Shown: positions 34,924-43,788 of the stretch, one piece after another
How positions within the stretch are numbered: position 1 is the stretch's first letter
Layout of the letters: the number at the start of each line of letters is the position of its first letter
From: Halobaculum marinum
GTDB taxonomy: Archaea; Halobacteriota; Halobacteria; Halobacteriales; Haloferacaceae
NCBI RefSeq assembly: GCF_029338555.1
Contig: NZ_CP119989.1
Location: forward strand, 1,612,001 to 1,676,000
Length of the DNA stretch: 64,000 nucleotides
Reading direction: 5' to 3'
The notes under the pieces: generated by a model
The model's input: the letters and a program-made list of their open reading frames with translations, nothing else
What the model was told of the DNA's origin: nothing
Database searches by the model: none
Made by a program: the position numbers and the translations under genes

Positions 34924-35029
34924 GCGGCGCCGAGTCGACGGCACGAGAGTCGCGAGGTGGGCGGTTTCCCCGCGACAGAGCCACGGAAGCGGGGAACGCT
35001 TTAGGTCGGTGCGTCTCCCGGGGTCTGGT

Positions 35030-36565
35030 ATGACTAACATCGAGGAATCCGAGGACGGTCCGGCGGCCGCCGACCAGTGGCCGGGGGACCTGGATCCGGC
35101 GTTCCTCGACCGCCTCACGGACGGCTTCTACGCGGTCGACGAGGAGTGGCGGTTCGTCTACCTCAACGAGCGGGCGACGGAGTTGTTCGTGCAGACGGCA
35201 GACCTCGACGACGAGGATGTCGGTCTGCTGGGGCGGGAATTGTGGACGCTGCTGCCCGAGGCCGTCGGCACGCCGTTCCACAGACGACTTATCGAGGCGA
35301 TGGAGACCGGCGACCCCCTCGAAGTCGAGGAGTACTACGAACCGAGCGACACGTGGTTCCAGATACGCGCGTACCCGGGCGCGGACGGCCTGACGGCGAC
35401 CGTCCGCGACGTGACCGAGGAGCACCGCAAGGAAGAGACGTTACGCGCCCGCGAGGAGTCGCTGCGACGCATCACCGAGGCCGTCTCGGATCCGGATCTG
35501 TCGTTCGAGGAGCGCGTCGACACGCTGTTGGCGGTCGGCCAGGACGTCCTCGGGACGGCGTACGGCACCCTCTCGCGGATCCGCGACGACGAGTACGTGT
35601 TCGAGGTGGTGCGTGCTCCGGACGACTCGTTCACCGTCGGCGACACCGTCGACCTCTCGGCGACGAACTGCGAGCGCGTCGTGGTGTCCGAGGAGTCGCT
35701 GGCGCTCAAGGACATCCCCACCGAAGATCCGGAGTTGGCGAGGCGAGACGGCTTCGCTAAGCACGGCATCAGCTGTTACGTCGGCGCCCCGGTGGTCGTC
35801 GACGGCGAGGTGTACGGGACGTTCTGCTTCTACGATACGGCCTCGCGGAGCGAGGCGTTCGCCGACTGGCAGGTCACGCTGATCGACCTGATGGCAGAGT
35901 GGGTGTCGTCGGCGCTAGAGCGGCAGATGGTCGAGGAGGACCTCCGGCGACAGAACGACCGCTTGGAGGAGTTCGCCGCCATCGTGAGCCACGACCTGCG
36001 CAACCCGCTGGCGGTCGCGAAGGGCCAGGCGGAGATGGCCACCGAGGAGTGCGACAGCGAGCACCTCGAGAAGGCGGTGCGCGCCCACGAGCGCATGGAC
36101 CGCATCATCTCGGACGTGCTGACGATGGCCCGCAGCGGCCGGGTCGTCCAAGAGCCCGAAGCGGTCGACCTCGCCGACGTGGCACGGGAGGCGTGGGAGA
36201 CCGCCGAGACAGCTGACGCGACGCTCGAGACGGCAGCCCTGCCCACCGTCCGCGCCGACGAGAGTCGGCTCGTCCAGCTCTTCGAGAACCTCTTTCGCAA
36301 CGCCGTCGACCACGGCGGCGACGCGGTGACCGTCTCGGTGACGGCGACCCCCGGCGGCTTCGCGGTCGACGACGACGGCCCCGGGATCCCGGAGGCCGAC
36401 CGGGAGGTGGTGTTCGATCACGGGCACACCAGTCGTGACGACGGCACGGGGTTCGGCCTGAGCATCGTCCGCGAGATCGCCGCCGCACACGGCTGGACGG
36501 TGTCGGTCGACGAGTCGCCCAGCGGTGGAGCCCGGTTCGCGTTCACAGACGTGGCGTCGGCCTGA
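35030..36565 (+). CDS. PAS-GAF sensor histidine kinase
   Basis: A 511-residue soluble sensor kinase. Residues about 20-125 are a PAS domain (DGFYAVDEEWRFVYLNERATELF). Residues 145-300 are a GAF domain (LSFEERVDTLLAVGQDVLGTAYG through ISCYVGAPVVVDGEVYGTFCFYD). The HisKA dimerisation helix carries the phospho-acceptor in VSHDLRNPLAVAKG at His321, and the ATPase has FENLFRNAVDHGGD, DDDGPGIP near 448 and GTGFGLSIVREIA near 470. No membrane helix is present. No response regulator is adjacent, as is common for haloarchaeal orphan kinases. Signal unknown. Confidence 0.9.
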   Translation: MTNIEESEDGPAAADQWPGDLDPAFLDRLTDGFYAVDEEWRFVYLNERATELFVQTADLDDEDVGLLGRELWTLLPEAVGTPFHRRLIEAMETGDPLEVEEYYEPSDTWFQIRAYPGADGLTATVRDVTEEHRKEETLRAREESLRRITEAVSDPDLSFEERVDTLLAVGQDVLGTAYGTLSRIRDDEYVFEVVRAPDDSFTVGDTVDLSATNCERVVVSEESLALKDIPTEDPELARRDGFAKHGISCYVGAPVVVDGEVYGTFCFYDTASRSEAFADWQVTLIDLMAEWVSSALERQMVEEDLRRQNDRLEEFAAIVSHDLRNPLAVAKGQAEMATEECDSEHLEKAVRAHERMDRIISDVLTMARSGRVVQEPEAVDLADVAREAWETAETADATLETAALPTVRADESRLVQLFENLFRNAVDHGGDAVTVSVTATPGGFAVDDDGPGIPEADREVVFDHGHTSRDDGTGFGLSIVREIAAAHGWTVSVDESPSGGARFAFTDVASA

Positions 36566-36671
36566 CGGGAGTCGGAGCGGCTGCCACCGATCCCTGTCGA
36601 CCCCGGAGCCCCTGTGTCGGTCGTTCACACGGTCGTGACGCGCTCACACGCCCACCGACCCTTTCGTGACG

Positions 36672-36679
36672 TTTAAGTA
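36672..36679 (+). promoter_or_regulatory. TATA box of the tRNA-Ser/rps13 operon
   Basis: TTTAAGTA is close to the haloarchaeal consensus (TTTAWA-like). It lies about 100 bases upstream of tRNA-Ser; transcription would begin near 36703 and run through the tRNA into the ribosomal genes. Confidence 0.55.
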
Positions 36680-36774
36680 CGGCCTCCGAGTTACACCGAA
36701 CGCAGACACTGTAGGGGCATCGGGTCCCGAGTCCGGAGCCGAGTTGGCTGCGAGGCGACGATACAGCACACGGT

Positions 36775-36858
36775 GTTGCGGTAGCCAAGCCTGGCCCAAG
36801 GCGCTGGGTTGCTAACTCAGTGGCGCAAGCCTCCGGGGTTCGAATCCCCGCCGCAACG
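36775..36858 (+). tRNA. tRNA-Ser (GCU anticodon)
   Basis: The acceptor stem pairs GTTGCGG with CCGCAAC, followed by discriminator G. The anticodon loop reads TTGCTAA (anticodon GCU, reading AGC and AGU). A long variable arm marks a class II tRNA, as for serine. GGTTCGAATCC is the T arm. It ends 18 bases before the rps13 start, so the tRNA is cut from the same transcript as the ribosomal genes. No intron. CCA is not encoded. Confidence 0.96.
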
Positions 36859-36876
36859 CTGACCACACACCAAGAC

Positions 36877-37407
36877 ATGAGTGCAGAAGAACCAGAGAAC
36901 GCGCCCGACGCGGAGGAGGAGGACGACGACCTCCAGTACTTCGTCCGAATCGGTCAGACCGACCTTGACGGGACGAAGACCGTCGAGCGCAGCCTCAGTG
37001 ACATGAACGGCATCGGCCAGCGCACGGCGCGCCTGGTGGCCGAGGCCGCCGACGTGGATCGAACTGCCACGTTCGGTCGCCTCGATCAGGACGACATCGA
37101 CAGCGTCGTCGACGTCGTCGAGAACTTCTCGGAGCACGTGCCCGAGTGGATGGTCAACCGGCAGAAGGACTTCTTCACCGGCGAGACCGCCCACATCGTT
37201 GGCTCGGACCTCAACGAGAAGCGCCGCCACGACATCAACCGGATGAAGATGATTGACTCCTACAAGGGCATCCGCCACAAGCGGGGCCAGAAGGTTCGCG
37301 GACAGCGGACCAAGTCCACGGGTCGTACCGAGGGCACCATCGGGGTCAACGTCGAGGAGATCCGCGAAGAGCAGGCTGAGGAAGAAGCCGCGGGTGACGA
37401 CGAATGA
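36877..37407 (+). CDS. rps13: 30S ribosomal protein S13
   Basis: A 176-residue uS13 protein, which contacts the 30S head and the P-site region. Typical pattern: LQYFVRIGQTDLDGTKTVERSLSDMNGIGQRTARLVAE and the basic RHKRGQKVRGQRTKSTGR end of the core. Archaeal S13 carries a longer C-terminal tail, here acidic. The start MSAEEPENAPD is used; a frame starting inside tRNA-Ser is not real. First protein gene in the block, overlapping rps4 by ATGA. Confidence 0.97.
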   Translation: MSAEEPENAPDAEEEDDDLQYFVRIGQTDLDGTKTVERSLSDMNGIGQRTARLVAEAADVDRTATFGRLDQDDIDSVVDVVENFSEHVPEWMVNRQKDFFTGETAHIVGSDLNEKRRHDINRMKMIDSYKGIRHKRGQKVRGQRTKSTGRTEGTIGVNVEEIREEQAEEEAAGDDE

Positions 37408-37928
37408 GCACCGGAACCTCCACCAAGCGCTACGAGACGCCGAACCACCCGTACCAGGGCGAGCGCATCGACGAGGAGTCGGACCTGCTCTCCCGCTACG
37501 GCCTGAAGAACAAAGAGGAGCTGTGGCGCGCACAGTCGGAGCTGCGTCGCTACCGCCGCGAGGCGCGACGCCTCATCGGCGACGCGCAGGGCGACGTCGA
37601 CGCCGCCAACGAGGCCGGCGCCGACTTCGTCGCGCGGCTCCAGCGCCTCGGCATCCTCGCCGACAGCGAGTCGATCACAGACGTCCTGTCGCTCGACGTG
37701 ACGGACGTGCTCGAACGGCGACTCCAGACGGTCGCCTACCGCAAGGGCGTCGGCAACTCGCCGAAGCAGGCGCGGCAGTTCATCCTCCACGGCCACGTGG
37801 TCGTCGGGGACGCCCGCGTCACCCGCCCCTCGTACAAGGTCGAGACGGTCGAGGAGGACCTCGTCGACTTCGACGAGATCAGCCCGCTCGCCGACGAACT
37901 CCACCCGGAACGCGCGGAGGGTCAGTAA
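37404..37928 (+). CDS. rps4: 30S ribosomal protein S4
   Basis: A 174-residue uS4 protein, a primary 16S rRNA-binding protein that starts assembly of the 30S subunit. The S4 RNA-binding domain is LERRLQTVAYRKGVGNSPKQARQFILHGHVVVGDARVTRPSYKV. The beginning TKRYETPNHPYQGERIDEESDLLSRYGLKNKEELWRAQSELRRYRREARRL is the archaeal form, lacking the bacterial zinc cysteines. The start overlaps the rps13 stop as ATGA and its stop abuts the rps11 ATG. Confidence 0.97.
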   Translation: MSTGTSTKRYETPNHPYQGERIDEESDLLSRYGLKNKEELWRAQSELRRYRREARRLIGDAQGDVDAANEAGADFVARLQRLGILADSESITDVLSLDVTDVLERRLQTVAYRKGVGNSPKQARQFILHGHVVVGDARVTRPSYKVETVEEDLVDFDEISPLADELHPERAEGQ

Positions 37929-38327
37929 ATGAGTGAAGCAGAGAATCAGGGCGAGGGCCGCTGGGCCATCGCCAACGTGTTCGCGTCGTTCAACAACACC
38001 CTCATCACGGTCACCGACATCACGGGGGCCGAGACGCTGTACAAGTCCTCGGGCGGCGCCGTGGTGAAGCAGAACCGCGACGAGGCGTCGCCGTACGCGG
38101 CCATGCAGATGGCCGAGGGCGTCGCCGAGCAGCTCAAGGCGCAGGGTATCGAGGGCGTCCACGTCCGCATCCGCGGTCCCGGTGGCAACGCCCAGAAGTC
38201 CCCCGGGCCGGGCGCGCAGCCGACCATCCGCGCGCTCGCCCGTGCCGGGATCGAGATCGGTCGCATCGAAGACGTGACCCCGATCCCGCACGACGGGACG
38301 CGAGCGCCCAAGAAGAACCGACTGTAA
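37929..38327 (+). CDS. rps11: 30S ribosomal protein S11
   Basis: A 132-residue uS11 protein lining the mRNA exit channel of the 30S platform. The signature [47 protein letters not shown] and the [29 protein letters not shown] end match the family. The last residues [11 protein letters not shown] are usual for archaea. ATG follows rps4 directly with no spacer (TAAATG), and rpoD begins three bases after its stop. Confidence 0.97.
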   Translation: MSEAENQGEGRWAIANVFASFNNTLITVTDITGAETLYKSSGGAVVKQNRDEASPYAAMQMAEGVAEQLKAQGIEGVHVRIRGPGGNAQKSPGPGAQPTIRALARAGIEIGRIEDVTPIPHDGTRAPKKNRL

Positions 38328-38330
38328 TCC

Positions 38331-39080
38331 ATGGCAGACGACTTCGACGTCGAGGTAGTCACCCGAGACGACCGGTCTGCACGCCTGCTCGTCCGCGGGG
38401 TCACCCCCGCGGTCGCGAACGGCCTGCGCCGGACGATGCTGTCGGAAGTGCCGACGTTCTCGATCGACACTGTTCGGTTCGTCGAGAACTCGTCGGTGAT
38501 GTTCGACGAGATGGTCGGGCTCCGGCTGGGGCTCGTCCCGCTGACGACGCCGCTGGACGACTACGAGGTGGGCGACACCGTCACCCTCGCGCTCGACGTC
38601 GAGGGGCCGGCGACCGCGTACTCGGGCGACATCGAGACGTCCGACGAGCTGGTCCAGCCCGCCGACGAGAACGTTCCCATCATCGAGCTGAAGGAGGGAC
38701 AGCGCCTGGAGTTCGAGGCCGACGCGGTGCTCGACTCGGGCAAGGAACACGCCAAGCACCAAGGTGGCGTGGCCGTCGGCTACCGCCACCTGCAGCGCGT
38801 GGAGGTCGTCGGCGACGCCGACGAGTTCGACGAGGAGGAGCCGAACATCCTCCGCGGCGTCATCGAGACCGAGGACGGCGAGCTCGTCAACACCGACGAG
38901 TTCGGCGCCGACCTCACGAACCGGTACCCGGGCAAGGAGCTCGAGGTCACCGACGTGCCGAACGCGTTCGTGTTCCACATCGAATCCGACGGCTCGCTGC
39001 CCGTGGACGAACTCACCCTCCGTGCGGTCCAGTCGCTTCGCGACCGCGCGGACGAATTAGCTGAGAAGGTCGCAGTTTAA
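38331..39080 (+). CDS. rpoD: DNA-directed RNA polymerase subunit D
   Basis: A 249-residue subunit D, related to bacterial alpha and eukaryotic Rpb3, which dimerises with subunit L to begin polymerase assembly. [41 protein letters not shown] is the conserved assembly region. The chain contains no cysteine at all, so it lacks the 4Fe-4S cluster site present in domain 3 of some archaeal D subunits (for example Sulfolobus). Domain 2 holds the usual [14 protein letters not shown] segment. It ends at AELAEKVAV-like residues shortly before tRNA-Leu. Confidence 0.97.
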   Translation: MADDFDVEVVTRDDRSARLLVRGVTPAVANGLRRTMLSEVPTFSIDTVRFVENSSVMFDEMVGLRLGLVPLTTPLDDYEVGDTVTLALDVEGPATAYSGDIETSDELVQPADENVPIIELKEGQRLEFEADAVLDSGKEHAKHQGGVAVGYRHLQRVEVVGDADEFDEEEPNILRGVIETEDGELVNTDEFGADLTNRYPGKELEVTDVPNAFVFHIESDGSLPVDELTLRAVQSLRDRADELAEKVAV

Positions 39081-39190
39081 GCAGACCAATGAATCCGTCC
39101 CACACCCCCCGAACGTCCGCCCCCACGGCGCTTCCGACCGGCCAGCGGAATCGCTGCCACCGTGTCACACGGACGGGGCCGACCGAAGGG

Positions 39191-39197
39191 GTTATCC
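39191..39197 (+). promoter_or_regulatory. TATA-like element before tRNA-Leu
   Basis: GTTATCC, centred about 30 bases before the tRNA 5' end, could give a second start that produces tRNA-Leu and the rpl18e-rps2 genes independently of the upstream promoter. Confidence 0.4.
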
Positions 39198-39224
39198 GGT
39201 GGGACGGCAAACGACGGGACGCGA

Positions 39225-39309
39225 GCAGGGGTAGCCCAGTCTGGCCAACGGCGCAGCGTTCAGGGCGCTGTCCTTTAGGGGTTCGCAGGTTCAAATCCTG
39301 CCCCCTGCA
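39225..39309 (+). tRNA. tRNA-Leu (CAG anticodon)
   Basis: The acceptor stem is GCAGGGG/CCCCTGC with discriminator A. The anticodon stem is CAGCG/CGCTG around TTCAGGG, so the anticodon is CAG (reads CUG, the favoured Leu codon in this GC-rich genome). The long variable arm TCCTTTAGGGG marks class II, and GGTTCAAATCC is the T arm. It leads the rpl18e operon, an arrangement known from Haloarcula. No intron. CCA is not encoded. Confidence 0.96.
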
Positions 39310-39375
39310 TTCCCGTTCTCTCACTTCGAGTCGGTCCACGACCGACCCGACAACTCCCACTCAGGAGGTACCCGT

Positions 39376-39732
39376 ATGAGTAGTAGCAAGACTAATCCGA
39401 GACTTCAGAACCTCATCGCCGAACTGAAGTCGGTCGCGCGGTCGTCCGATGCCAACGTCTGGCAGGACGTCGCCGACCGGCTCGAAAAGCCGCGGCGCAC
39501 GCACGCGGAGGTCAACCTCGGCCGCATCGAGCGGTACGCAAACGAGGACGAGACCGTCGTCGTGCCGGGCAAGGTGCTCGGCTCGGGCGTGCTCCGTAAG
39601 GACGTGACCGTCGCCGCCGTCGACTTCTCCGGAACCGCCGAGACGAAGATCGAACAGGCTGGCGAGGCCGTCCGGCTGGAAGAAGCGCTGTCGAACAACC
39701 CCGAAGGGACCGACGTCCGGGTGATCCGATGA
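39376..39732 (+). CDS. rpl18e: 50S ribosomal protein L18e
   Basis: A 118-residue archaeal/eukaryotic-specific eL18 protein of the large subunit. It reads [69 protein letters not shown], the family core, and ends [11 protein letters not shown]. Its ATG is preceded by GGAGGT at 39363-39368, a Shine-Dalgarno site. The stop overlaps the rpl13 start by four bases (ATGA). Confidence 0.97.
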   Translation: MSSSKTNPRLQNLIAELKSVARSSDANVWQDVADRLEKPRRTHAEVNLGRIERYANEDETVVVPGKVLGSGVLRKDVTVAAVDFSGTAETKIEQAGEAVRLEEALSNNPEGTDVRVIR

Positions 39733-40196
39733 GTCTCGCAGAGTTCGAGGCCGACGTGGTCGTCGACGGACGCGACGCCATCATGGGTCGCGTCGCGTCG
39801 CAGGTCGCACAGCGCGCGCTCGACGGCGAGCGCGTCGCGATCGTCAACGCCGAGCGCGCCGTGATCACGGGTAACACCGAGTTCACGATGGAGAAGTTCC
39901 GTACGCGCGCCAACCTCGGCTCCGACTCGGGACCGTACTACCCGAAGCGGCCGGACCGCATCTTCAAGCGGTCCGTCCGCGGGATGCTGCCGTACAAGAC
40001 CACGAAGGGTCGCGAGGCGTTCGAGAACGTCCGCGTGTACGTCGGCAACCCGTTCGAGTCCGAGACCGTCTCGCCCGACGAGGACGCTCCCGAACCGGAG
40101 GTCCTCGAGGGCACCTCGCTCGACCGACTGTCGAACATCAAGTTCACCACCCTCGGCGACATCGCCGAGGACCTGGGGGCCAACGTCACATGGTAA
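39729..40196 (+). CDS. rpl13: 50S ribosomal protein L13
   Basis: A 155-residue uL13 protein. The conserved beginning [39 protein letters not shown] is followed by [37 protein letters not shown], the rRNA-binding part. It lies near the 23S rRNA domain II in the assembled subunit. An acidic insertion ([14 protein letters not shown]) precedes the C-terminus. Overlaps rps9 by seven bases at the 3' end. Confidence 0.97.
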   Translation: MSLAEFEADVVVDGRDAIMGRVASQVAQRALDGERVAIVNAERAVITGNTEFTMEKFRTRANLGSDSGPYYPKRPDRIFKRSVRGMLPYKTTKGREAFENVRVYVGNPFESETVSPDEDAPEPEVLEGTSLDRLSNIKFTTLGDIAEDLGANVTW

Positions 40197-40588
40197 CGAA
40201 CACGTCCGGAAAGAAGAAGACCGCAGTCGCCCGTGCGACCGTCACCGACGGCGAAGGGCGCGTGCGTATCGACTCCCAGCCCGTCGAGCTGGTCGAACCG
40301 GAGATGGCCCGCCTGAAGATGCTGGAGCCGTTCCGCGTCGCCGGCGAGGACCTCCGCTCGGAGGTCGACGTCGACGTCAGCGTCAACGGCGGCGGCTTCG
40401 CTGGCCAGGCGGACGCAGTCCGCACCGCCATCGCTCGCGGCCTCGTGCAGCACCGCAACGACGCCGAACTCCGCGACGCGTTCATGGAGTTCGACCGCTC
40501 CCTGCTGGTCAACGACTCCCGGCAGAGTGAACCCAAGAAGTGGGGCGGGCCCGGCGCGCGTGCTCGCTACCAGAAGTCGTACCGCTGA
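40190..40588 (+). CDS. rps9: 30S ribosomal protein S9
   Basis: A 132-residue uS9 protein. The [44 protein letters not shown] start, [22 protein letters not shown] core and the [17 protein letters not shown] end are the family signature; the terminal KSYR tail reaches the P-site tRNA. The ATG lies inside the last codons of rpl13, a short overlap typical of this operon. It is followed by rpoN 12 bases later. Confidence 0.97.
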   Translation: MVTNTSGKKKTAVARATVTDGEGRVRIDSQPVELVEPEMARLKMLEPFRVAGEDLRSEVDVDVSVNGGGFAGQADAVRTAIARGLVQHRNDAELRDAFMEFDRSLLVNDSRQSEPKKWGGPGARARYQKSYR

Positions 40589-40600
40589 GGTGGTCCACCC

Positions 40601-40795
40601 ATGATGATCCCTGTCCGGTGTTTCACGTGCGGAAACGTCATCGGTGAACACTGGGAGGAGTTCAAAGCCCGCGCCCGCGAGGGCGAGGAGGACCCCGCAG
40701 AGGTCCTCGACGAGTTGGGCGTCAACCGCCACTGCTGCCGGCGGATGATGGTGAGCCACACCGACCTGGTCGACGTCGTCTCCCCCTACCAATGA
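40601..40795 (+). CDS. rpoN: DNA-directed RNA polymerase subunit N
   Basis: A 64-residue zinc-binding polymerase subunit equivalent to eukaryotic Rpb10. The zinc ligands are CFTCGNV near the start and CCRRM near the end (C-x2-C and CC). It helps hold subunits D and L to the large subunits. Two Met codons begin the frame ([12 protein letters not shown]), and the second is the usual start in other archaea; either may be used. Overlaps rpoK by four bases. Confidence 0.96.
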   Translation: MMIPVRCFTCGNVIGEHWEEFKARAREGEEDPAEVLDELGVNRHCCRRMMVSHTDLVDVVSPYQ

Positions 40796-40974
40796 GCGGG
40801 AACCTACAGTACAACCGGTATGAGAAGGCCCGCATCCTGGGCGCGCGAGCACTGCAGTTGGCGTACGGTGCGCCGGTGCTCGTCGACAGCGACCAGTCCG
40901 AGCCGATCCTCATCGCGGCCGAGGAGTACGACGCCGGCGTGTTGCCGTTCACCGTCCGGCGGGAGGGCAAGTAG
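40792..40974 (+). CDS. rpoK: DNA-directed RNA polymerase subunit K
   Basis: A 60-residue subunit corresponding to eukaryotic Rpb6 and bacterial omega. The typical core is [23 protein letters not shown] and the end FTVRREGK. It clamps the largest subunit. The stop codon directly abuts the enolase ATG, so polymerase, ribosome and glycolysis genes share this transcript. Confidence 0.96.
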   Translation: MSGNLQYNRYEKARILGARALQLAYGAPVLVDSDQSEPILIAAEEYDAGVLPFTVRREGK

Positions 40975-42186
40975 ATGACACGCATCGAGTCCGTGTCGCT
41001 TCGTCGCGTCCTCGACTCGCGGGGCAACCCGACGGTCGAGGCCGACGTACTCACCGAGTCGGGCGGCTTCGGCCGCGCGGCGGCGCCCTCCGGGGCGTCC
41101 ACCGGCGAGTACGAGGCGATCGAGCTGCCGCCCAAAGAGGCGATCGCGAAGGCCCGCGAGCACGCGGTGCCGCGCCTCGTCGGCTCGGTCCACGCGGGCA
41201 ACCAGCGCGACGTCGACGCGGCGCTGCACGCCGCCGACGGCACCGAGGACTTCTCGGAGATCGGCGCCAACAGCGCCGTCGCCATCTCGATGGCGGCGTC
41301 GAAGGCCGGCGCCGACGTGCTGGGCGCACCGCTGTTCCAGCACCTCGGCGGCACCTTCCGCGACGCGGACCGCACGTTCCCGGTTCCGCTGGGGAACGTC
41401 GTGGGTGGCGGCGAGCACGCCGCCGACGCGACGCACATCCAGGAGTTCCTCTCGGCGCCCGTGGGCGCCCCCTCGGTGGCGGAGGCCGTCTTCGCCAACG
41501 CGGAGGTGCACGCGGCAGTCGCCGACATCCTCGCCGACCGCGGCATCCCCGCCGCGAAGGGCGACGAGGGCGCGTGGGCGCCCGCCGTCGACGACAGCGA
41601 GGCGTTCGACATCGTCGAGGAGGCGACCGAGCGCGTCGCCGAGGCGGTCGGCTTCGAGATCAAGTTCGGTCTCGACGTGGCCGCCTCGGAGCTGTACGAC
41701 GCCGACGCCGGCGTCTACCGCTACGGCGACGACGAGCGGACGCCCGACGAGCAGGTCGACTACATGGCCGAGTTGGTCGACGAGTACGACCTCGCGTACG
41801 TCGAGGACCCGCTCGACGAGGACGACTACGACGGCTTCGCCGAGTTGACCGAACGGGTCGGCGACCGCACGCTGATCTGCGGCGACGACCTGTTCGTCAC
41901 CAACGTCGAGCGCCTCTCGCGAGGCATCGACGAGGGCGCGGCCAACAGCATCCTGATCAAGCCGAACCAGATCGGGACGCTGTCGGACGCGTTCGACGCC
42001 GTGGAACTGGCCCAGCGCAACGGGCTGGACGCGGTCGTCTCCCACCGCTCGGGCGAGACCGAGGACACGACCATCGCACACCTCGCCGTGGCGACCGACG
42101 CCTCGTTCATCAAGACGGGGACGGTCGGCGGCGAGCGCACCGCAAAGCTGAACGAACTCATCCGCATCGCGGAGGAGGCAGTATGA
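40975..42186 (+). CDS. eno: Enolase (phosphopyruvate hydratase)
   Basis: A 403-residue enzyme interconverting 2-phosphoglycerate and phosphoenolpyruvate. It shows [35 protein letters not shown], the Mg ligands in [13 protein letters not shown] and [11 protein letters not shown], and the catalytic Lys in [12 protein letters not shown] with [20 protein letters not shown]. All key regions are intact. Its place between rpoK and rps2 is the usual one in haloarchaea. The end IRIAEEAV overlaps the rps2 start by four bases. Confidence 0.97.
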   Translation: MTRIESVSLRRVLDSRGNPTVEADVLTESGGFGRAAAPSGASTGEYEAIELPPKEAIAKAREHAVPRLVGSVHAGNQRDVDAALHAADGTEDFSEIGANSAVAISMAASKAGADVLGAPLFQHLGGTFRDADRTFPVPLGNVVGGGEHAADATHIQEFLSAPVGAPSVAEAVFANAEVHAAVADILADRGIPAAKGDEGAWAPAVDDSEAFDIVEEATERVAEAVGFEIKFGLDVAASELYDADAGVYRYGDDERTPDEQVDYMAELVDEYDLAYVEDPLDEDDYDGFAELTERVGDRTLICGDDLFVTNVERLSRGIDEGAANSILIKPNQIGTLSDAFDAVELAQRNGLDAVVSHRSGETEDTTIAHLAVATDASFIKTGTVGGERTAKLNELIRIAEEAV

Positions 42187-42965
42187 GCGAAAGCGAGAAC
42201 GACACCGAAGAGGCGGCCGACGCCGAGGAGGAGGTCGAAGAGACCGCCGCGGCCGAGGAGTCGCCCGACGAGACAGAAGAACAGCCGACGGAGACCGAGG
42301 AGGTGGCCGACGAGGCCGCCGACGCCGAGGAGGAGGAGGCGGACGCAGGTCCGCGCTTCGACGACGACGTGATGCCGGACGAGGAGGCCGACCTCCTCAT
42401 CCCCGTCGAAGACTACCTCTCTGCCGGCGTCCACATCGGGACCCAGCAGAAGACGAAGGACATGGAGCGGTTCATCCACCGCGTCCGCGACGACGGTCTG
42501 TACGTGCTCGACGTGAGCCAGACGGACGGTCGGATCCGGACGGCGGCGTCGTTCCTGGCGAACTACGACCCCGAGCAGGTGCTCGTCACCTCCTCGCGCC
42601 AGTACGGTCGCTTCCCCGCCGAGAAGTTCGCCGACGCCATCGGCGCGCGCGCCCGCACCGGGCGCTTCATCCCGGGGACGCTGACGAACCCCGAGTACGC
42701 CGGCTACATCGAGCCGGACGTCGTGGTCGTCACCGACCCCATCGGCGACGCACAGGCGGTGAAGGAGGCCATCACGGTCGGCATCCCCGTCATCGCGATG
42801 TGTGACTCGAACAACCAGGTGAGCAACGTCGACCTCGTCATCCCGACGAACAACAAGGGTCGCCGTGCCCTGTCGGTCGTCTACTGGCTGCTCGCCAACG
42901 AGACGCTCGACCGCCGCGGCGCCGAACCCGGCTACGCCCTCGAGGACTTCGAGGCCGAGCTGTAA
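42183..42965 (+). CDS. rps2: 30S ribosomal protein S2
   Basis: A 260-residue uS2 protein of the small-subunit body and platform. The first 58 residues are an acidic, disordered extension (repeats of [13 protein letters not shown]), as in other haloarchaea. The core begins [48 protein letters not shown] and holds [30 protein letters not shown]. The last gene of the ribosomal/polymerase block. A T-rich stretch CTCCTTTGTCTTC after the stop may end the transcript. Confidence 0.96.
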   Translation: MSESENDTEEAADAEEEVEETAAAEESPDETEEQPTETEEVADEAADAEEEEADAGPRFDDDVMPDEEADLLIPVEDYLSAGVHIGTQQKTKDMERFIHRVRDDGLYVLDVSQTDGRIRTAASFLANYDPEQVLVTSSRQYGRFPAEKFADAIGARARTGRFIPGTLTNPEYAGYIEPDVVVVTDPIGDAQAVKEAITVGIPVIAMCDSNNQVSNVDLVIPTNNKGRRALSVVYWLLANETLDRRGAEPGYALEDFEAEL

Positions 42966-43129
42966 GCCGGCGGCTGACCTTCGATCACTCCTTTGTCTTC
43001 ACACGCGCCAGCGGCTGCGCCGGGTCTGACCCCACGCCGGCGCTGTGGCTGGTGGCATCACGGCCGGTCGCACCGCTCGCGACGGCGGCGACGACTCCCT
43101 CCCCAGGGTTCGTGTCGGTCGGTGACTCG

Positions 43130-43477
43130 TCAGCGCGAGAGCATGGCCTCGGCCTCGTCGATGGAGGCGGCCCGGCGGTCGGCCCCGCCGACGGCCGATC
43201 CCTCGCCGACGCGCACGACGGCGTCGGCGCCGGCCATCCGGAGGAACGTCTCCCACTCGCCGAGCGCCGCGAGGGCGCTCCCGCGAGCGTCGAACTCGCG
43301 GACGTCGACGATGACGTCGAAGTGGGAGTCACACTGCTCGGCGACGTGGCGGGCGCGCGCCATACAGCGCACGACGTCCGGCACGCCGAACTCGCCGACG
43401 AGTTCGACCCGGAGCAGCGTCCCGTCGGGACTGCGGTCCACGCTCGGCGCTGGATCCGGTGATGTCGTCGAACTCAT
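43130..43477 (-). CDS. STAS-like protein of unknown role
   Basis: A 115-residue protein whose central part, RVELVGEFGVPDVVRCMARARHVAEQCDSHFDVIVDVREFDARGSALAALGEWETFLRMAGADAVVRVGEG, has the alternating strand-helix layout of STAS/SpoIIAA-like domains used in anti-sigma factor and signalling relays. No conserved Ser phosphosite is clearly recognisable. It stands alone, convergent with rps2, with a TATA element just upstream. Identification is by pattern only; the alternative is a lone haloarchaeal protein of unknown fold. Confidence 0.6.
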   Translation of the reverse strand: MSSTTSPDPAPSVDRSPDGTLLRVELVGEFGVPDVVRCMARARHVAEQCDSHFDVIVDVREFDARGSALAALGEWETFLRMAGADAVVRVGEGSAVGGADRRAASIDEAEAMLSR

Positions 43478-43500
43478 GCTACACCGTATCACTGCGACCA

Positions 43501-43508
43501 GTATAATT
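43501..43508 (-). promoter_or_regulatory. TATA box of the STAS-like gene
   Basis: The minus strand reads AATTATAC, centred about 27 bases before the ATG at 43477; a leaderless transcript is expected. Confidence 0.55.
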
Positions 43509-43698
43509 CCACCCCCCTGGATATCAGATAAGATACTATACTGCGGGGTGAGAGCCGCGAGCCCGGCCGGCTACGACGCGGTCGTCACGACGGTGCGTCC
43601 TCTTTCCCCGCCGGCCGGCCTCGCGGTGGACTCGTGATGCGGGCGTCGGCGCGCGAACACGCGCACCGCCCCGGCATCACGTGGATGAACGCGAAATC

Positions 43699-43720
43699 GA
43701 CCGGAATAAAACTACCGGTC
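43699..43720. promoter_or_regulatory. Dyad GACCGG-N10-CCGGTC around an AT-rich core, before mevalonate kinase
   Basis: GACCGGAATAAAACTACCGGTC has perfect 6-bp arms and a spacer that itself looks like a TATA element (AATAAAACTA). It lies about 70 bases upstream of the mvk start. A regulator bound here would cover the TBP site, and the arms would be an obvious operator. Confidence 0.45.
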
Positions 43721-43788
43721 ATCCCGCTCGGCGCGTCCGTCACGAGGAGTCGGAAAGGCTGTTAGGGGCGCGGTGGTCCCATCCGAGT

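Larger units (their letters stand above)
43478..43788. other. 311-bp divergent spacer with three candidate structures
   Basis: The spacer has no gene. It contains the STAS-like gene's TATA box (43501-43508), an AT-rich run ATATCAGATAAGATACTATACT near 43522-43543, a longer inverted repeat GTGATGC/GCATCAC (43634-43640, 43674-43680) with a GCGCG/CGCGC hairpin inside, and a dyad GACCGG-N10-CCGGTC (43699-43720) before mevalonate kinase. The GC-rich remainder looks ordinary. Confidence 0.5.

Noticed and set aside
36775-39309. Integrative element sites at the two tRNA genes
   Set aside because: No integrase gene and no duplicated tRNA 3' end is visible nearby, and both tRNAs sit in a conserved operon.
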